From Leadbettera azotonutricia ZAS-9 (GTDB taxonomy: Bacteria; Spirochaetota; Spirochaetia; Treponematales; Breznakiellaceae), in NCBI RefSeq assembly GCF_000214355.1, contig NC_015577.1:620001-684000 (forward strand): a stretch of 64,000 bases of DNA, read 5' to 3'. Made by a program: the position numbers and the translations under genes. Shown piece after piece: positions 26,676 to 34,776 of this stretch. Under the pieces are notes generated by a model. The model did not search any database. It saw nothing but the letters and a program-made list of their open reading frames with translations, and was not told where the DNA came from. Each line of letters starts with the position of its first letter. Position 1 is the stretch's first letter.

Positions 26676-27473
26676 ATGAGCGGCGTGAATTCTGCCCGGT
26701 TCCTGATCCGTTCGGGGATAGTTACCTGGGTATTGCTGATAGCTATTTGGTGGGTCTTTTCCCTCTTCTATTCTTCCACCTTCCTGCCCAGCCCGCTGGA
26801 AACCTTAATCGGGGCCAGGGAAATTATTCTGGATGGAACCCTTTTTAAATTTGCAGGGGTGAGCCTTTGGCGGGTAATCAAAGGGTGGCTCATCGGTTGT
26901 GCTGTAGCAGTCCCCATAGGCATACTCATAGGCCGCAACAGGATAGTTCGGCAGCTGGTGGAGCCGGTCATCGACTATTTCCGCTTTATTCCGGCTATTG
27001 CTTTTCTTACCCTTTTCATTATGTGGTTCGGGGTGGGCGAAAAATCCAAAACCATTCTGATTATGTACGCCACTTGTTTTACTGTCATTATCAATACCGC
27101 GAGTGGCGTCCTGAGCATCGATGAAAACCGTATTTTGGCTGCTCGTACTTTAGGTACCAGCGAGGCTCAAATCCTCTTCCATGTGATACTTCCCTCCTGC
27201 GTACCCTTCATCTTTACCGGTGTGCGCCTTGGCATGGGCGGCGCGTACACTTCGATAGTGGCTGCGGAAATGATTGCAGCCAAGGAAGGTCTCGGTTACC
27301 TCATCTTTACTTCCCGGCTTTATTTCCGCATAGACTGGATTCTTGCAGGCGTCATTGTGCTTGGTCTCATAGGCTTTCTCACGGATCAGGGCTTGCGGCT
27401 TTTGGGCAAGGGTATACTCAAGCGTTATGGCATCAACGATACCAAAGAATTTGATCAGGGCCGTACAGGATAA
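26676..27473 (+). CDS. ABC transporter permease, NitT/TauT class
   Basis: This 265-residue inner-membrane protein has about six helices and the family EAA loop RILAARTLGTSEAQILFHVILPSCVPFIFTGVRLG. The C-terminus ends GINDTKEFDQGRTG. AAAGGAG precedes ATG 26676, and the next gene begins 3 bp after the stop, so the transporter and the NifH-like protein are almost certainly coexpressed. Confidence 0.93.
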   Translation: MSGVNSARFLIRSGIVTWVLLIAIWWVFSLFYSSTFLPSPLETLIGAREIILDGTLFKFAGVSLWRVIKGWLIGCAVAVPIGILIGRNRIVRQLVEPVIDYFRFIPAIAFLTLFIMWFGVGEKSKTILIMYATCFTVIINTASGVLSIDENRILAARTLGTSEAQILFHVILPSCVPFIFTGVRLGMGGAYTSIVAAEMIAAKEGLGYLIFTSRLYFRIDWILAGVIVLGLIGFLTDQGLRLLGKGILKRYGINDTKEFDQGRTG

Positions 27474-27476
27474 ATC

Positions 27477-28352
27477 ATGGCTAATCAAAAGGCAAAACAT
27501 ATTGCGATCTACGGAAAGGGAGGCATCGGTAAATCCACTACCACCTCCAATATCAGCGCTTCCCTTGCCGAGGCAGGGTACAGGGTAATTCAGATAGGCT
27601 GCGATCCCAAAAGCGATTCTACCAATGTCTTGCGGGGCAATGAGTATCTGCCCACTGTCCTTGACAGCATGAGGGACGGCAGCAAGGTCCACCTTGAGGA
27701 TATTTCGCGGCTTGGCTTCGGCGGCGTACTCTGTATTGAGTCCGGCGGGCCTGTACCGGGGGTAGGGTGCGCCGGACGCGGAATAAATGCAGCAGTGACT
27801 TTATTGCAGGAGCTTCATCTTTTTGATGAATTCAAGCCCGACTTTGTTCTCTATGATGTGCTGGGAGACGTGGTCTGCGGCGGTTTCGCAGTGCCCATCA
27901 GGGATGGAATTACCGACAGGGCGTATGTGGTAAGCTCATCGGATTTTATGGCTATTTACGCAGCCAATAATCTTTTTAAGGCAATCAGCAAGTACGCCCC
28001 CACAGGCGGGGCAAAACTCGGCGGAGTTATAGGCAATGGCCTTTCGGCGGCATATTCCCAGGGTATCATCGACGATTTTGCCAAAAGAACCGGCGCCGGC
28101 GTGACAGGTTACATACCCCGATCGCTTACCGTGTCCCAAAGCGAACTCTACGGAAAGACGGTGATTGAAGCCAGTCCCGAATCGGAGCACGCCGGGCTCT
28201 ACAGGGAGCTTGCAAAAAAAGTATCGGAAAACGAGGATCTGGTCATCCCGAACCCCCTGGCTGCAGCGGATCTCCGTTCCTGGGCAAAAGATTGGGGGGA
28301 TAAAATCTTCAAGCTGGAACTCGGCGTAGTAGAAGGGCGAGAGGGAATATAA
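27477..28352 (+). CDS. NifH-like reductase (nitrogenase-like iron protein)
   Basis: The 291-residue P-loop ATPase has Walker A YGKGGIGKSTTTSN (from residue 12), DPKSD (43-47) and both [4Fe-4S] ligands, Cys98 (GVGCAGRG) and Cys134 (VVCGGF). It would hydrolyse ATP and pass single electrons to the D/K-like partner. It is not accompanied by nifEN, nifB, nifV or other nitrogen-fixation genes, so a non-fixing nitrogenase-like role is more likely. In the same superfamily are BchL, BchX, CfbC and the methylthio-alkane reductase iron protein. Which of these it is nearest needs a tree. Confidence 0.92.
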   Translation: MANQKAKHIAIYGKGGIGKSTTTSNISASLAEAGYRVIQIGCDPKSDSTNVLRGNEYLPTVLDSMRDGSKVHLEDISRLGFGGVLCIESGGPVPGVGCAGRGINAAVTLLQELHLFDEFKPDFVLYDVLGDVVCGGFAVPIRDGITDRAYVVSSSDFMAIYAANNLFKAISKYAPTGGAKLGGVIGNGLSAAYSQGIIDDFAKRTGAGVTGYIPRSLTVSQSELYGKTVIEASPESEHAGLYRELAKKVSENEDLVIPNPLAAADLRSWAKDWGDKIFKLELGVVEGREGI

Positions 28353-29774
28353 ATGCCCCTATTTGATACGAGAAGAGCCCTGACCAGGGAAAAACGCAGC
28401 GGCGCTTTAAGCCATTATCACGGCACTTTGGTTTCCATTTTGGAAGACAGTTCGGGCACTGAAATTCCCCAGCGTGTTCGTACCTTAAGCCAAAGTTCGC
28501 CGGGCGAGGTTTTGTATGCCCTTAACGCAGTAAGCGGTATAACAGGTTCGGCAGCGGTAATACATGGCGGCATAGGCTGTTCAGCTTCAAGCTTCGCATT
28601 GGGAAAAAATTCATCTTATAATTTCTATACTACCAATCTCAACGAAAGCGACACCATTCTGGGGGGAGATGAAAAACTTCGTACAGCCGTTGTCAGGGCT
28701 TATAAGGAAAACCATCCATCGGTTATTTTTATTATCGGGACCCCCATCAATGCAATTAATAACGATGATGTAGATTCGGTAATACTGGAACTTGAGGACG
28801 AGCTTGGCTGCAAAATCATTTATATCGATGTAAACGGATTCAGAACCAAGAACGCCCTTTCAGGTTATGATCAAGTGTACCATTCTTTTTTAAAATATCT
28901 GGTTGAACCAGTGCAGGATGCAAATACCCGGTTCATAAATTTGATAAGCCTTTCTGAAAACCCGGAAAATGTTTTTGTAATAGCGGAACTGCTTAAGCGC
29001 CTGGATATACCCTGCAATATTATTCCGCATTTTTCCGGAATCCGGGGAATTCAAAAGGCTTCCGGTGCTTTGTTCAGCATTTCCCTTGACGATGGCGAGA
29101 ATGAATATTTTCTCCAGGGCCTTGAAGAAAACTTCAGCGTACCCTGGATTAAAACAAACCCTCCTATAGGTTCAGCCCAAACTTCAGACTTTATAAGAAA
29201 GATTGCTCAAGTCTTTGGCAGCGGGGAAAAGGCCGAAAAATTGATAGCAGAAGAAGAAAAGGGTATTGCTGCCAGTATCGGCAATAAACCCCTTGGCGGG
29301 AAAAAGGTCTTCCTCAATATGGATCTGCATAGGGCTGTAAGTTTTGCGGCCCTGGTTGAAGAATTCGGCGGGGAAGTACTGGGCCTTGCCGTTCCCCATT
29401 TGGACAAGGGAAATGAATTTCTGTTAAAGGAACTTTCCGGCCTGCCCAGGACTCTCCCGTTTATTATAGCCAAAGGCCAGCAGTTTGAACTTGCCAATGC
29501 GCTTTCGAAACATCCTGCGGATTTTTATATTGGCGACAGCGATAGCTCCGCCACAGCCGCGCGTTTTGGCGCCCAAGCTCTTTCCCTGGATAGTATAAGC
29601 TATTACGGATATAGCGGACTAGAAAAATTATCCTCTGAATTGCAAAAAATTTCCGCAGCCGGCATATTCCCCGTCGGCATCTCCCCGACCGAAGACGGTA
29701 AAACCGCTTCACTCTACTCCGAAAGCTGGCTCAAACGGAGCGGCAACTGGTATGTCAAGGTCGAGGTGAAGTAA
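28353..29774 (+). CDS. NifD/K-like subunit A of nitrogenase-like reductase, Cys-poor
   Basis: A 473-residue protein of the nitrogenase component-1 fold, with GGIGCSASSFA (Cys76) matching the central P-cluster Cys block and GTPINAINNDDV matching the nitrogenase CPxGxIGDDI block with Thr in place of Cys. No Cys occurs near the N-terminal position (SQSSPGEVL). Only one of the three usual ligands is thus present. No clear counterpart of the FeMo-cofactor Cys/His is seen. It begins at the base after the NifH-like stop. I infer an electron-transfer/catalytic heteromer with subunit B. Confidence 0.85.
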   Translation: MPLFDTRRALTREKRSGALSHYHGTLVSILEDSSGTEIPQRVRTLSQSSPGEVLYALNAVSGITGSAAVIHGGIGCSASSFALGKNSSYNFYTTNLNESDTILGGDEKLRTAVVRAYKENHPSVIFIIGTPINAINNDDVDSVILELEDELGCKIIYIDVNGFRTKNALSGYDQVYHSFLKYLVEPVQDANTRFINLISLSENPENVFVIAELLKRLDIPCNIIPHFSGIRGIQKASGALFSISLDDGENEYFLQGLEENFSVPWIKTNPPIGSAQTSDFIRKIAQVFGSGEKAEKLIAEEEKGIAASIGNKPLGGKKVFLNMDLHRAVSFAALVEEFGGEVLGLAVPHLDKGNEFLLKELSGLPRTLPFIIAKGQQFELANALSKHPADFYIGDSDSSATAARFGAQALSLDSISYYGYSGLEKLSSELQKISAAGIFPVGISPTEDGKTASLYSESWLKRSGNWYVKVEVK

Positions 29775-31114
29775 TGCACAGCATATTGAAGAACCCCCGC
29801 CATGGCTGCGAACTTCATGGCGCTCTTAAAACACTGGAAGAGATATCCGGGACGGTTCCCATTGTGCATGCAAATGCAGGCTGCGTGTATCAGCACTATA
29901 ATTTTGACAGGGCCGGGGTTTTGGCAGCAGGGGGAATATCCGGCCCCGAGATCCCCGCCACAGAAGTAATAGAAAAGCAGATAGTATTCGGCGGCGCATC
30001 CCGGCTCAGGGAAGAAATTAAGAATGCCGCGAAAGTAATCGAAGGCCGGCTCTACGTGATCCTGGGGAGCTGCGAAGCAGCCATGGTCGGCGATGATTTG
30101 GCAGCCATGGCAAAGGAAGCCAGGGATATTTCCCTGCCTGCGCTTTGCTATCCCGCAACAGGGTTCAGGGGCGGGAGCCATAACGGCTACGCGAATGTAT
30201 TGCAATCCGTACTGCAGCAGCTTCCCGAAATTAAAAAGCTTAATACCGAAAAAACAAAGGGCCTTGTCAATATTCTGGGCATTCTTCCCAAAACCGATGT
30301 TTTTTATAAAGGCGACCTCGAAGAAATCAGGCGGCTTGTCGAAGCGGCCGGCCTTAAGGCAAATATTTTTTTCGGAACCCCTGATGGGGTAGGGGATCTG
30401 GAGCGGAGCGTGCAAGCCGGGCATACCCTGGTTTTTTCCCACTGGGGCATTGCCCCTGCAGAGCAGCTCAAATCCAAATACGGAATCCCCTATACCGTAT
30501 TTGACAGCCTTCCCCTTGGAATAGACGAGGCAAAAGAATTTTTTGCGGCCCTTTCTGCAATTCCCGGAGCCGACCGGGAAAAAGCGAAAGCATTTATCGA
30601 AAATGAAGAACAACAGTATCAGTTCTATTTTCGCAGTATCAGCACTGTCTTTTTTTTAGAAGCCCTTGCGCGCAATGTAGTGCTTGCCGGCGACACCAGC
30701 AGCGTAAACAGGATAGGCAAGTTCCTGGAGAAAAAGCTCGGGGCGTCCGTCAAAGCCGCCATACTCACCGACCGCTATGGCAAGGACGAAAACAAGCCGC
30801 CCCTTCCCGAGGGCCTGGGCGAAAAGATCATTGAAAGTTCCGACAGCGGCGAAATAGAAGAAATAATACGCGGCTCCGGCGCTGAATTCATCCTTGGAAG
30901 CGCATGGGAAACCCGGATTGCCAAAGCCCTTGGAATACAAAGCCTTGTCATTTCTGCCCCGAATAGCGACAGGCTGTTGCTGCACAAAACCTATGCCGGC
31001 ATCAGGGGCGCCTATTTCCTTGCCGAGGATTATATAAGCGCCATTTTGCAGCATAAAACAGAAAAGGAGGCGGAACAGCGCCGCCTCCTCGAATCGTTAA
31101 GCGTCTCCCTCTAG
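29774..31114 (+). CDS. NifD/K-like subunit B of nitrogenase-like reductase, three cluster Cys
   Basis: This 446-residue component-1-fold protein retains three spaced cysteines, Cys12 (RHGCELHG), Cys37 (ANAGCVYQH) and Cys100 (LGSCEAAMVGDDL), with the following GDD. The spacing is like the cluster ligands of NifK or BchN. With Cys76 of subunit A this gives a 3+1 set suited to one intersubunit [4Fe-4S] cluster, not a full P-cluster. It overlaps subunit A by 1 bp (TAATG). Its 3' end contains the htpG terminator. Confidence 0.85.
   Translation: MHSILKNPRHGCELHGALKTLEEISGTVPIVHANAGCVYQHYNFDRAGVLAAGGISGPEIPATEVIEKQIVFGGASRLREEIKNAAKVIEGRLYVILGSCEAAMVGDDLAAMAKEARDISLPALCYPATGFRGGSHNGYANVLQSVLQQLPEIKKLNTEKTKGLVNILGILPKTDVFYKGDLEEIRRLVEAAGLKANIFFGTPDGVGDLERSVQAGHTLVFSHWGIAPAEQLKSKYGIPYTVFDSLPLGIDEAKEFFAALSAIPGADREKAKAFIENEEQQYQFYFRSISTVFFLEALARNVVLAGDTSSVNRIGKFLEKKLGASVKAAILTDRYGKDENKPPLPEGLGEKIIESSDSGEIEEIIRGSGAEFILGSAWETRIAKALGIQSLVISAPNSDRLLLHKTYAGIRGAYFLAEDYISAILQHKTEKEAEQRRLLESLSVSL
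31051..31088 (-). terminator. htpG terminator embedded in the opposing gene
   Basis: GGAGGCGG-N7-CCGCCTCC read on the minus strand is followed by TTTTCTGTTTT. It lies about 50 bp beyond the htpG stop, inside the coding 3' end of the nitrogenase-like subunit B gene on the plus strand. Confidence 0.7.
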
Positions 31115-31137
31115 TGAAAACAGGGTGAAGCCAGCCT

Positions 31138-33051
31138 CTATTTCGACAGCAGCCGGTTAAGCTTCTTCACAAAATCCGCAGGATCTTTGAGCTTAAGCCC
31201 CTCGACCAGCAGGGCCTGATCCAGCAGCACCCCCGCAATGTCCGCAATCTGCGCCTCGTCCTCAATCTCCTTGAGCCGGGCTACGATGGGATGATCGCCG
31301 TTCACTTCCAGAATAGGCTTTATCTCGGGCATTTCAGTCTGCCCCATAGCCTTCATCATCTGCGCCATCTGCATGGTGGGATCGTTCTCGTCAGCCACGA
31401 TGCAGGAAGGGGAATCGTGAAGCCTCCGCGACAGTTTTACATCTTTCACTTTCTCGCCCAGAGCCTTCTTGATTTTCTCGATAACCGGCTTGATTTCTTT
31501 TTCCGCCGCCTTGTCCTTCTTTTCCCCCAATTCCTCATCAGCCCCGGAACGGTTCACCGCCTTGAGTTCCCAGGTCTGGGCCTCGCTCTTGCCGTCGGCG
31601 CCGGGAGTCTCCTTGCGGTAACTGTGAAGCGAAGAAATCACGATGTCGTCGATCTCGTCAGCCATGACAAGGACCTCTATGCCCTTGGCGGTGTAGGCTT
31701 CGAGCAGGGGAGAAGCCTTGAGGGTTTTTTCATCCCCGCCGGTGATGTAGTAAATGTGCTTCTGATCCGCCTTCATCCGTGAAACGTATTCGGAAAAACT
31801 CGTCCAGCCTTCGGCGGAAGAACTCTTAAAACGCACCAGATCCTGCAGGGCCTCGCGGTTTGCATAATCCTGATAGAGCCCTTCCTTTAAGGGGCGGTTG
31901 TACTGGCCGATAAAAGTTTCCCATTTTTCCTTGTTGTTCTCGGACAAGGTTTTGAATTCCGCAAGCAGCTTTTTGACCGAAGCATTTTTTATGCTGAGAA
32001 GGATTTTATTCTGCTGCAAAATCTCGCGGCTCACATTGAGTGGCAGATCTTCGCTGTCAATCACGCCCCGCACAAAACGCAGCCATGCGGGCATAAGCTC
32101 CTTGTCGTCGTCGGTAATGAAAACCCGCTTGACATAGAGCTTGACCCCGGGCTTGTAATCCGCATAGTACATGTCGAAAGGCGCCTTTGCGGGAATGTAA
32201 AAGAGGGTAGCGTATTCCTGAGTCCCCTCCGCCCTGGTGTGCACATAAAAGAGGGGATCATCCATGTCATGGCCAAGCTGCTTGTAGAATTCCTTGTAGT
32301 CTTCTTCCTTGAGCTCAGACTTGGATCTTCGCCAAATGGCCGTCCCCGAATTGATGCGATCAGTCTTCGTCTTGCTCGACTTTTCCTTGCCCTTGTCGTC
32401 GTACTCTTTTTCGTCATAGGTCAGGTAGATGGGGAACGCCACATGGTTGGAGTACCGTTTGATAATATCTTCGATGGACCAGCGGTTGGCGTATTCCAGC
32501 CCTTCCTCGTTAAGATGGAGTATCACCGTAGTGCCCTGGCTGTCCCGGGCCGCAGGCTCAATATCGTAGCTCGCCTGGCCTTCCGACACCCACTTCCACG
32601 CCGCCTCTTCCCCCGCCTTGCGGCTGATCACTTCGATCTTGTCAGCCACCATAAAGGCGGAATAGAACCCCACCCCGAACTGCCCGATAAGGTTGGAATC
32701 CCTTTTCGCGTCCGCCGAGAGCTTTTCGAGGAAAGCCTTGGTCCCCGACCGGGCAATGGTCCCCAGCGATTCCACCAGGTCAGCCTCGTTCATGCCAATG
32801 CCGTTGTCCGCAATGGTGAGAGTCCCGGTCTTGGCGTCCGACCCCTCTTTATAGAAGGAAATATCGACCCTGGGCTCAAAGCTGATGGATTTATACGCAT
32901 CCTCTGCCACAGTCAGGTACTTGAGCTTGTCCAGTGCGTCGGACGCGTTGGAGACCAGCTCCCGCAGGAAGATCTCCTTGTTGGAATAGAGAGAATGGAT
33001 GATGAGGTGCAGCAGCTGGCTCACCTCGGTCTGAAATTGGTGTTGTGCCAT
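31138..33051 (-). CDS. htpG: Chaperone HtpG (Hsp90)
   Basis: The 637-residue Hsp90 has the GHKL ATP site: LRELVSNASDALDKLKY, DNGIGMNEADL and IGQFGVGFYSAFMVADKI. It has the middle-domain block RGVIDSEDLPLNVSREILQQ and a C-terminal dimerisation domain. It is a homodimeric ATP-dependent chaperone of the cytoplasm. AAAGGAG precedes the start. It is monocistronic and converges on the nitrogenase-like operon. Confidence 0.97.
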   Translation of the reverse strand: MAQHQFQTEVSQLLHLIIHSLYSNKEIFLRELVSNASDALDKLKYLTVAEDAYKSISFEPRVDISFYKEGSDAKTGTLTIADNGIGMNEADLVESLGTIARSGTKAFLEKLSADAKRDSNLIGQFGVGFYSAFMVADKIEVISRKAGEEAAWKWVSEGQASYDIEPAARDSQGTTVILHLNEEGLEYANRWSIEDIIKRYSNHVAFPIYLTYDEKEYDDKGKEKSSKTKTDRINSGTAIWRRSKSELKEEDYKEFYKQLGHDMDDPLFYVHTRAEGTQEYATLFYIPAKAPFDMYYADYKPGVKLYVKRVFITDDDKELMPAWLRFVRGVIDSEDLPLNVSREILQQNKILLSIKNASVKKLLAEFKTLSENNKEKWETFIGQYNRPLKEGLYQDYANREALQDLVRFKSSSAEGWTSFSEYVSRMKADQKHIYYITGGDEKTLKASPLLEAYTAKGIEVLVMADEIDDIVISSLHSYRKETPGADGKSEAQTWELKAVNRSGADEELGEKKDKAAEKEIKPVIEKIKKALGEKVKDVKLSRRLHDSPSCIVADENDPTMQMAQMMKAMGQTEMPEIKPILEVNGDHPIVARLKEIEDEAQIADIAGVLLDQALLVEGLKLKDPADFVKKLNRLLSK

Positions 33052-33084
33052 GATGACTCCTTTGGTGCTTAATGGTTTATATAT

Positions 33085-33113
33085 AAGATACTAAAAAAGA
33101 CGCAGCAGGGCAA
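33085..33113 (-). promoter_or_regulatory. Candidate htpG promoter
   Basis: On the minus strand TTGCCC, 17 bp, TATCTT precede the htpG start by about 30 bp. No CIRCE-type inverted repeat is visible, so heat regulation, if any, is by another route. Confidence 0.4.
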
Positions 33114-33480
33114 GCATTTTTTTTAGAAATTTTAAGAGGGGGCGCACCCCTGACTCCTGCTATGGGGAATGCGCAGGCTATATCGCGGGCCATTTCTACG
33201 CTGCTCCCCCACGCTGCGAAGTCCTCGCTCCGCTGCTTCGCAGCTCCGTTCCGGTCTTCTCCGCTTCCCCCGCATCATTTTTTATCAAGAGAACAACATA
33301 CTTCGTCCGCTCCGCGGCGAGGTTGTTGATTATAAGATGTAATAACCCCAAAGGACGCGAAGGGGAAGAGGAATGATTGCGGAAGAGCAGGAAAAAACCG
33401 CCAATTAAAAACGGGACACGTCGGGGTAGCCCTCTGATCCTTTACTCTTCCTTTGTGTCCATGGCGGTTAAATTCTTCAA
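33114..33480. repeat. Gene-free region with inverted repeat and island-edge repeat
   Basis: About 370 bp without a credible gene. It holds the hairpin GCTGCGAAG-N14-CTTCGCAGC at 33213-33244. At 33445-33478 are two blocks, CTCTTCCTTTGTGT and GGTTAAATTCTTC, that recur in the same order at 38948-38992 on the other side of the island. The blocks may mark the island edges or be a dispersed intergenic repeat. Confidence 0.5.
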
Positions 33481-33940
33481 ATTTAGCCCCAATAGCGCAT
33501 AACTCCTTATATCGCGTAAATAAATTTGCCTTTTTTGCAAAATATCAGTATATTGTCATAGTACGCTCAACTGCGCATATTTTGAAAAAGTGCGCAGTTA
33601 AGAGTAGTTTGAATTGGAGGGTTATTTATAGCACCATGAATGAAATAGAGTTTTTTTGGCAGCGCGTAAAACAGCTGATTAAAAAGAAAAAGGCAACCCA
33701 GGCGGAAGTGGCAAGGGTCTGCGGGTTTTCTCTCCGTACCTTTCAAGGCTGGATTGCCAAGGACGTATCGCCCACTGTTACCGAAGCCTATCGTTTAGCC
33801 AAGGTTCTGGGGGTCACTGTCGAATACCTGATGTCCGGGAAAGACAGGCGGATAAAAGATATTGAATCACGGATAAAAAGCGCTGAATCCCTTTTGGAAC
33901 AAGCCAAATTAAAATTAGATCAAACAGGGTGAGGGAAAAA
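33481..33940 (+). repeat. Hairpin-XRE repeat unit 1
   Basis: The unit runs from a TTAGCCC block through TTGCAA, the 45-bp hairpin at 33562-33606 (arms TACGCTCAACTGCGCA and TGCGCAGTTAAGAGTA, 13-nt loop), a GGAGG site and the XRE gene to just after its stop. It is almost identical to unit 2 over its whole length. The hairpin sits where the transcript would start, so it may be the operator of its own XRE protein. Confidence 0.85.
33636..33932 (+). CDS. XRE-family regulator, unit 1
   Basis: I start at ATG 33636 because GGAGG lies 15 bp upstream in the conserved leader. A longer in-frame start (33453) would run through the hairpin. The 98-residue protein has an HTH (KKKKATQAEVARVCGFSLRT followed by FQGWIAKDVSPTVTEAYRLA) and a C-terminal coiled coil (SRIKSAESLLEQAKLKLDQ). 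It differs from the unit 2 copy at only one residue. Probably a dimeric DNA-binding protein, perhaps controlling the hairpin promoter and the cargo downstream (a VapBC-type pair). Confidence 0.85.
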   Translation: MNEIEFFWQRVKQLIKKKKATQAEVARVCGFSLRTFQGWIAKDVSPTVTEAYRLAKVLGVTVEYLMSGKDRRIKDIESRIKSAESLLEQAKLKLDQTG

Positions 33941-34053
33941 CGGCAGTTGATATGATACTAGCAATGCCAGGAACCTTAGGTGGCGAAGCGTATACAATTT
34001 GTTAGATGCAATTTGGACTAAAATTTGTCGACAAAATCATACATAAAAAGCTC

Positions 34054-34082
34054 TTGCATTTAAAGGATCCATGTGCTATAAC
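34054..34082 (+). promoter_or_regulatory. Promoter of the VapBC-type pair
   Basis: TTGCAT, 17 bp, TATAAC, followed by a GGAGG ribosome site and ATG 34108. The pair therefore seems to have its own promoter, separate from the XRE unit. Confidence 0.55.
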
Positions 34083-34107
34083 GATATCATTCATTGGAGG
34101 TATAAAT

Positions 34108-34332
34108 ATGTATGCAATAAAAGCTGTTTATGATGGAAATTACTTCAAATTAGAAGAACCTGTTCCTGTTGAGGGCACATATGAGGTTGTAATAACCTTC
34201 ACAAAATCTCTAAAAAAACCTCAAGAAGAAATTCTAAAATATTTCAATAGCTGGGATGAAGATGACATGCACTGCATTACAGAAATCATAAACGAAAGGG
34301 ATAATTTTTCATTGGGAAGGACAGAAATATGA
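34108..34332 (+). CDS. Antitoxin of VapBC-type pair
   Basis: ATG 34108 follows GGAGG and gives 74 residues. The N-terminal half (MYAIKAVYDGNYFKLEEPVP) resembles small antitoxins that precede PIN toxins (DUF104/DUF2281-like). The C-terminal part is acidic (SWDEDDMHCITEIINERD) and probably wraps the toxin. It overlaps the toxin gene by 4 bp. Strongly AT-rich compared with the core genome. The family is a guess from fold-like pattern and context. The antitoxin role is well supported by the pairing. Confidence 0.7.
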   Translation: MYAIKAVYDGNYFKLEEPVPVEGTYEVVITFTKSLKKPQEEILKYFNSWDEDDMHCITEIINERDNFSLGRTEI

Positions 34333-34724
34333 TATTTCTTGACACAGATACTATATCATATTATTTTGCAGGTAATAATAAAATTAAAGAAAAAATAATT
34401 GAAACCATGGACACAGGAGAACAAATTTGTTTAACCGCAATAAATGTCTATGAAGTGTTAAAGGGTCTTAAATGGAGAAATAACAAAAACAAGGAAGAAC
34501 AATTTAATGAATTTTTGCAAAATATTAGAGTTTATACACTTGATGATGGATCTATTTCTAATGCCGCAGATATTTATGCTGATTTACGAAGAAATGGAAT
34601 AACAATAGGAGATGCAGATATATTAATTGCAGGAATCGTGATAAATAATAATGGAACACTAATCACAAATAATACACAACATTATCAAGGTATAAAGAAA
34701 TTAAGATTAAAAAATTGGATATAG
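34329..34724 (+). CDS. PIN-domain ribonuclease toxin (VapC-like)
   Basis: This 131-residue PIN protein opens with MIFLDTDTISYYF (acidic Asp5/Asp7) and has NVYEVLKG for the second acidic residue. GITIGDADILIAGIVINNNGTLITNN is the block holding the late Asp residues and the TNN strand. It would cleave RNA with Mg2+ or Mn2+ unless bound by the antitoxin. Its start overlaps the antitoxin stop. AT-rich composition and its position between two repeat units suggest cargo captured by the island. Confidence 0.88.
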   Translation: MIFLDTDTISYYFAGNNKIKEKIIETMDTGEQICLTAINVYEVLKGLKWRNNKNKEEQFNEFLQNIRVYTLDDGSISNAADIYADLRRNGITIGDADILIAGIVINNNGTLITNNTQHYQGIKKLRLKNWI

Positions 34725-34776
34725 ACTAAACCCCTTGTTTCTCATGCTATATTGTTTCTATAATAATTTACAAAGA

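Noticed and set aside
22364-31114. True molybdenum nitrogenase cluster
   Set aside because: The D-like subunit lacks two of three P-cluster Cys, and no cofactor assembly genes (nifB, nifE, nifN, nifV) are present.
33114-33480. CRISPR array or tRNA cluster in the gap after htpG
   Set aside because: No regularly spaced repeats and no cloverleaf pattern. Only a single inverted repeat and a dispersed two-block motif are seen.
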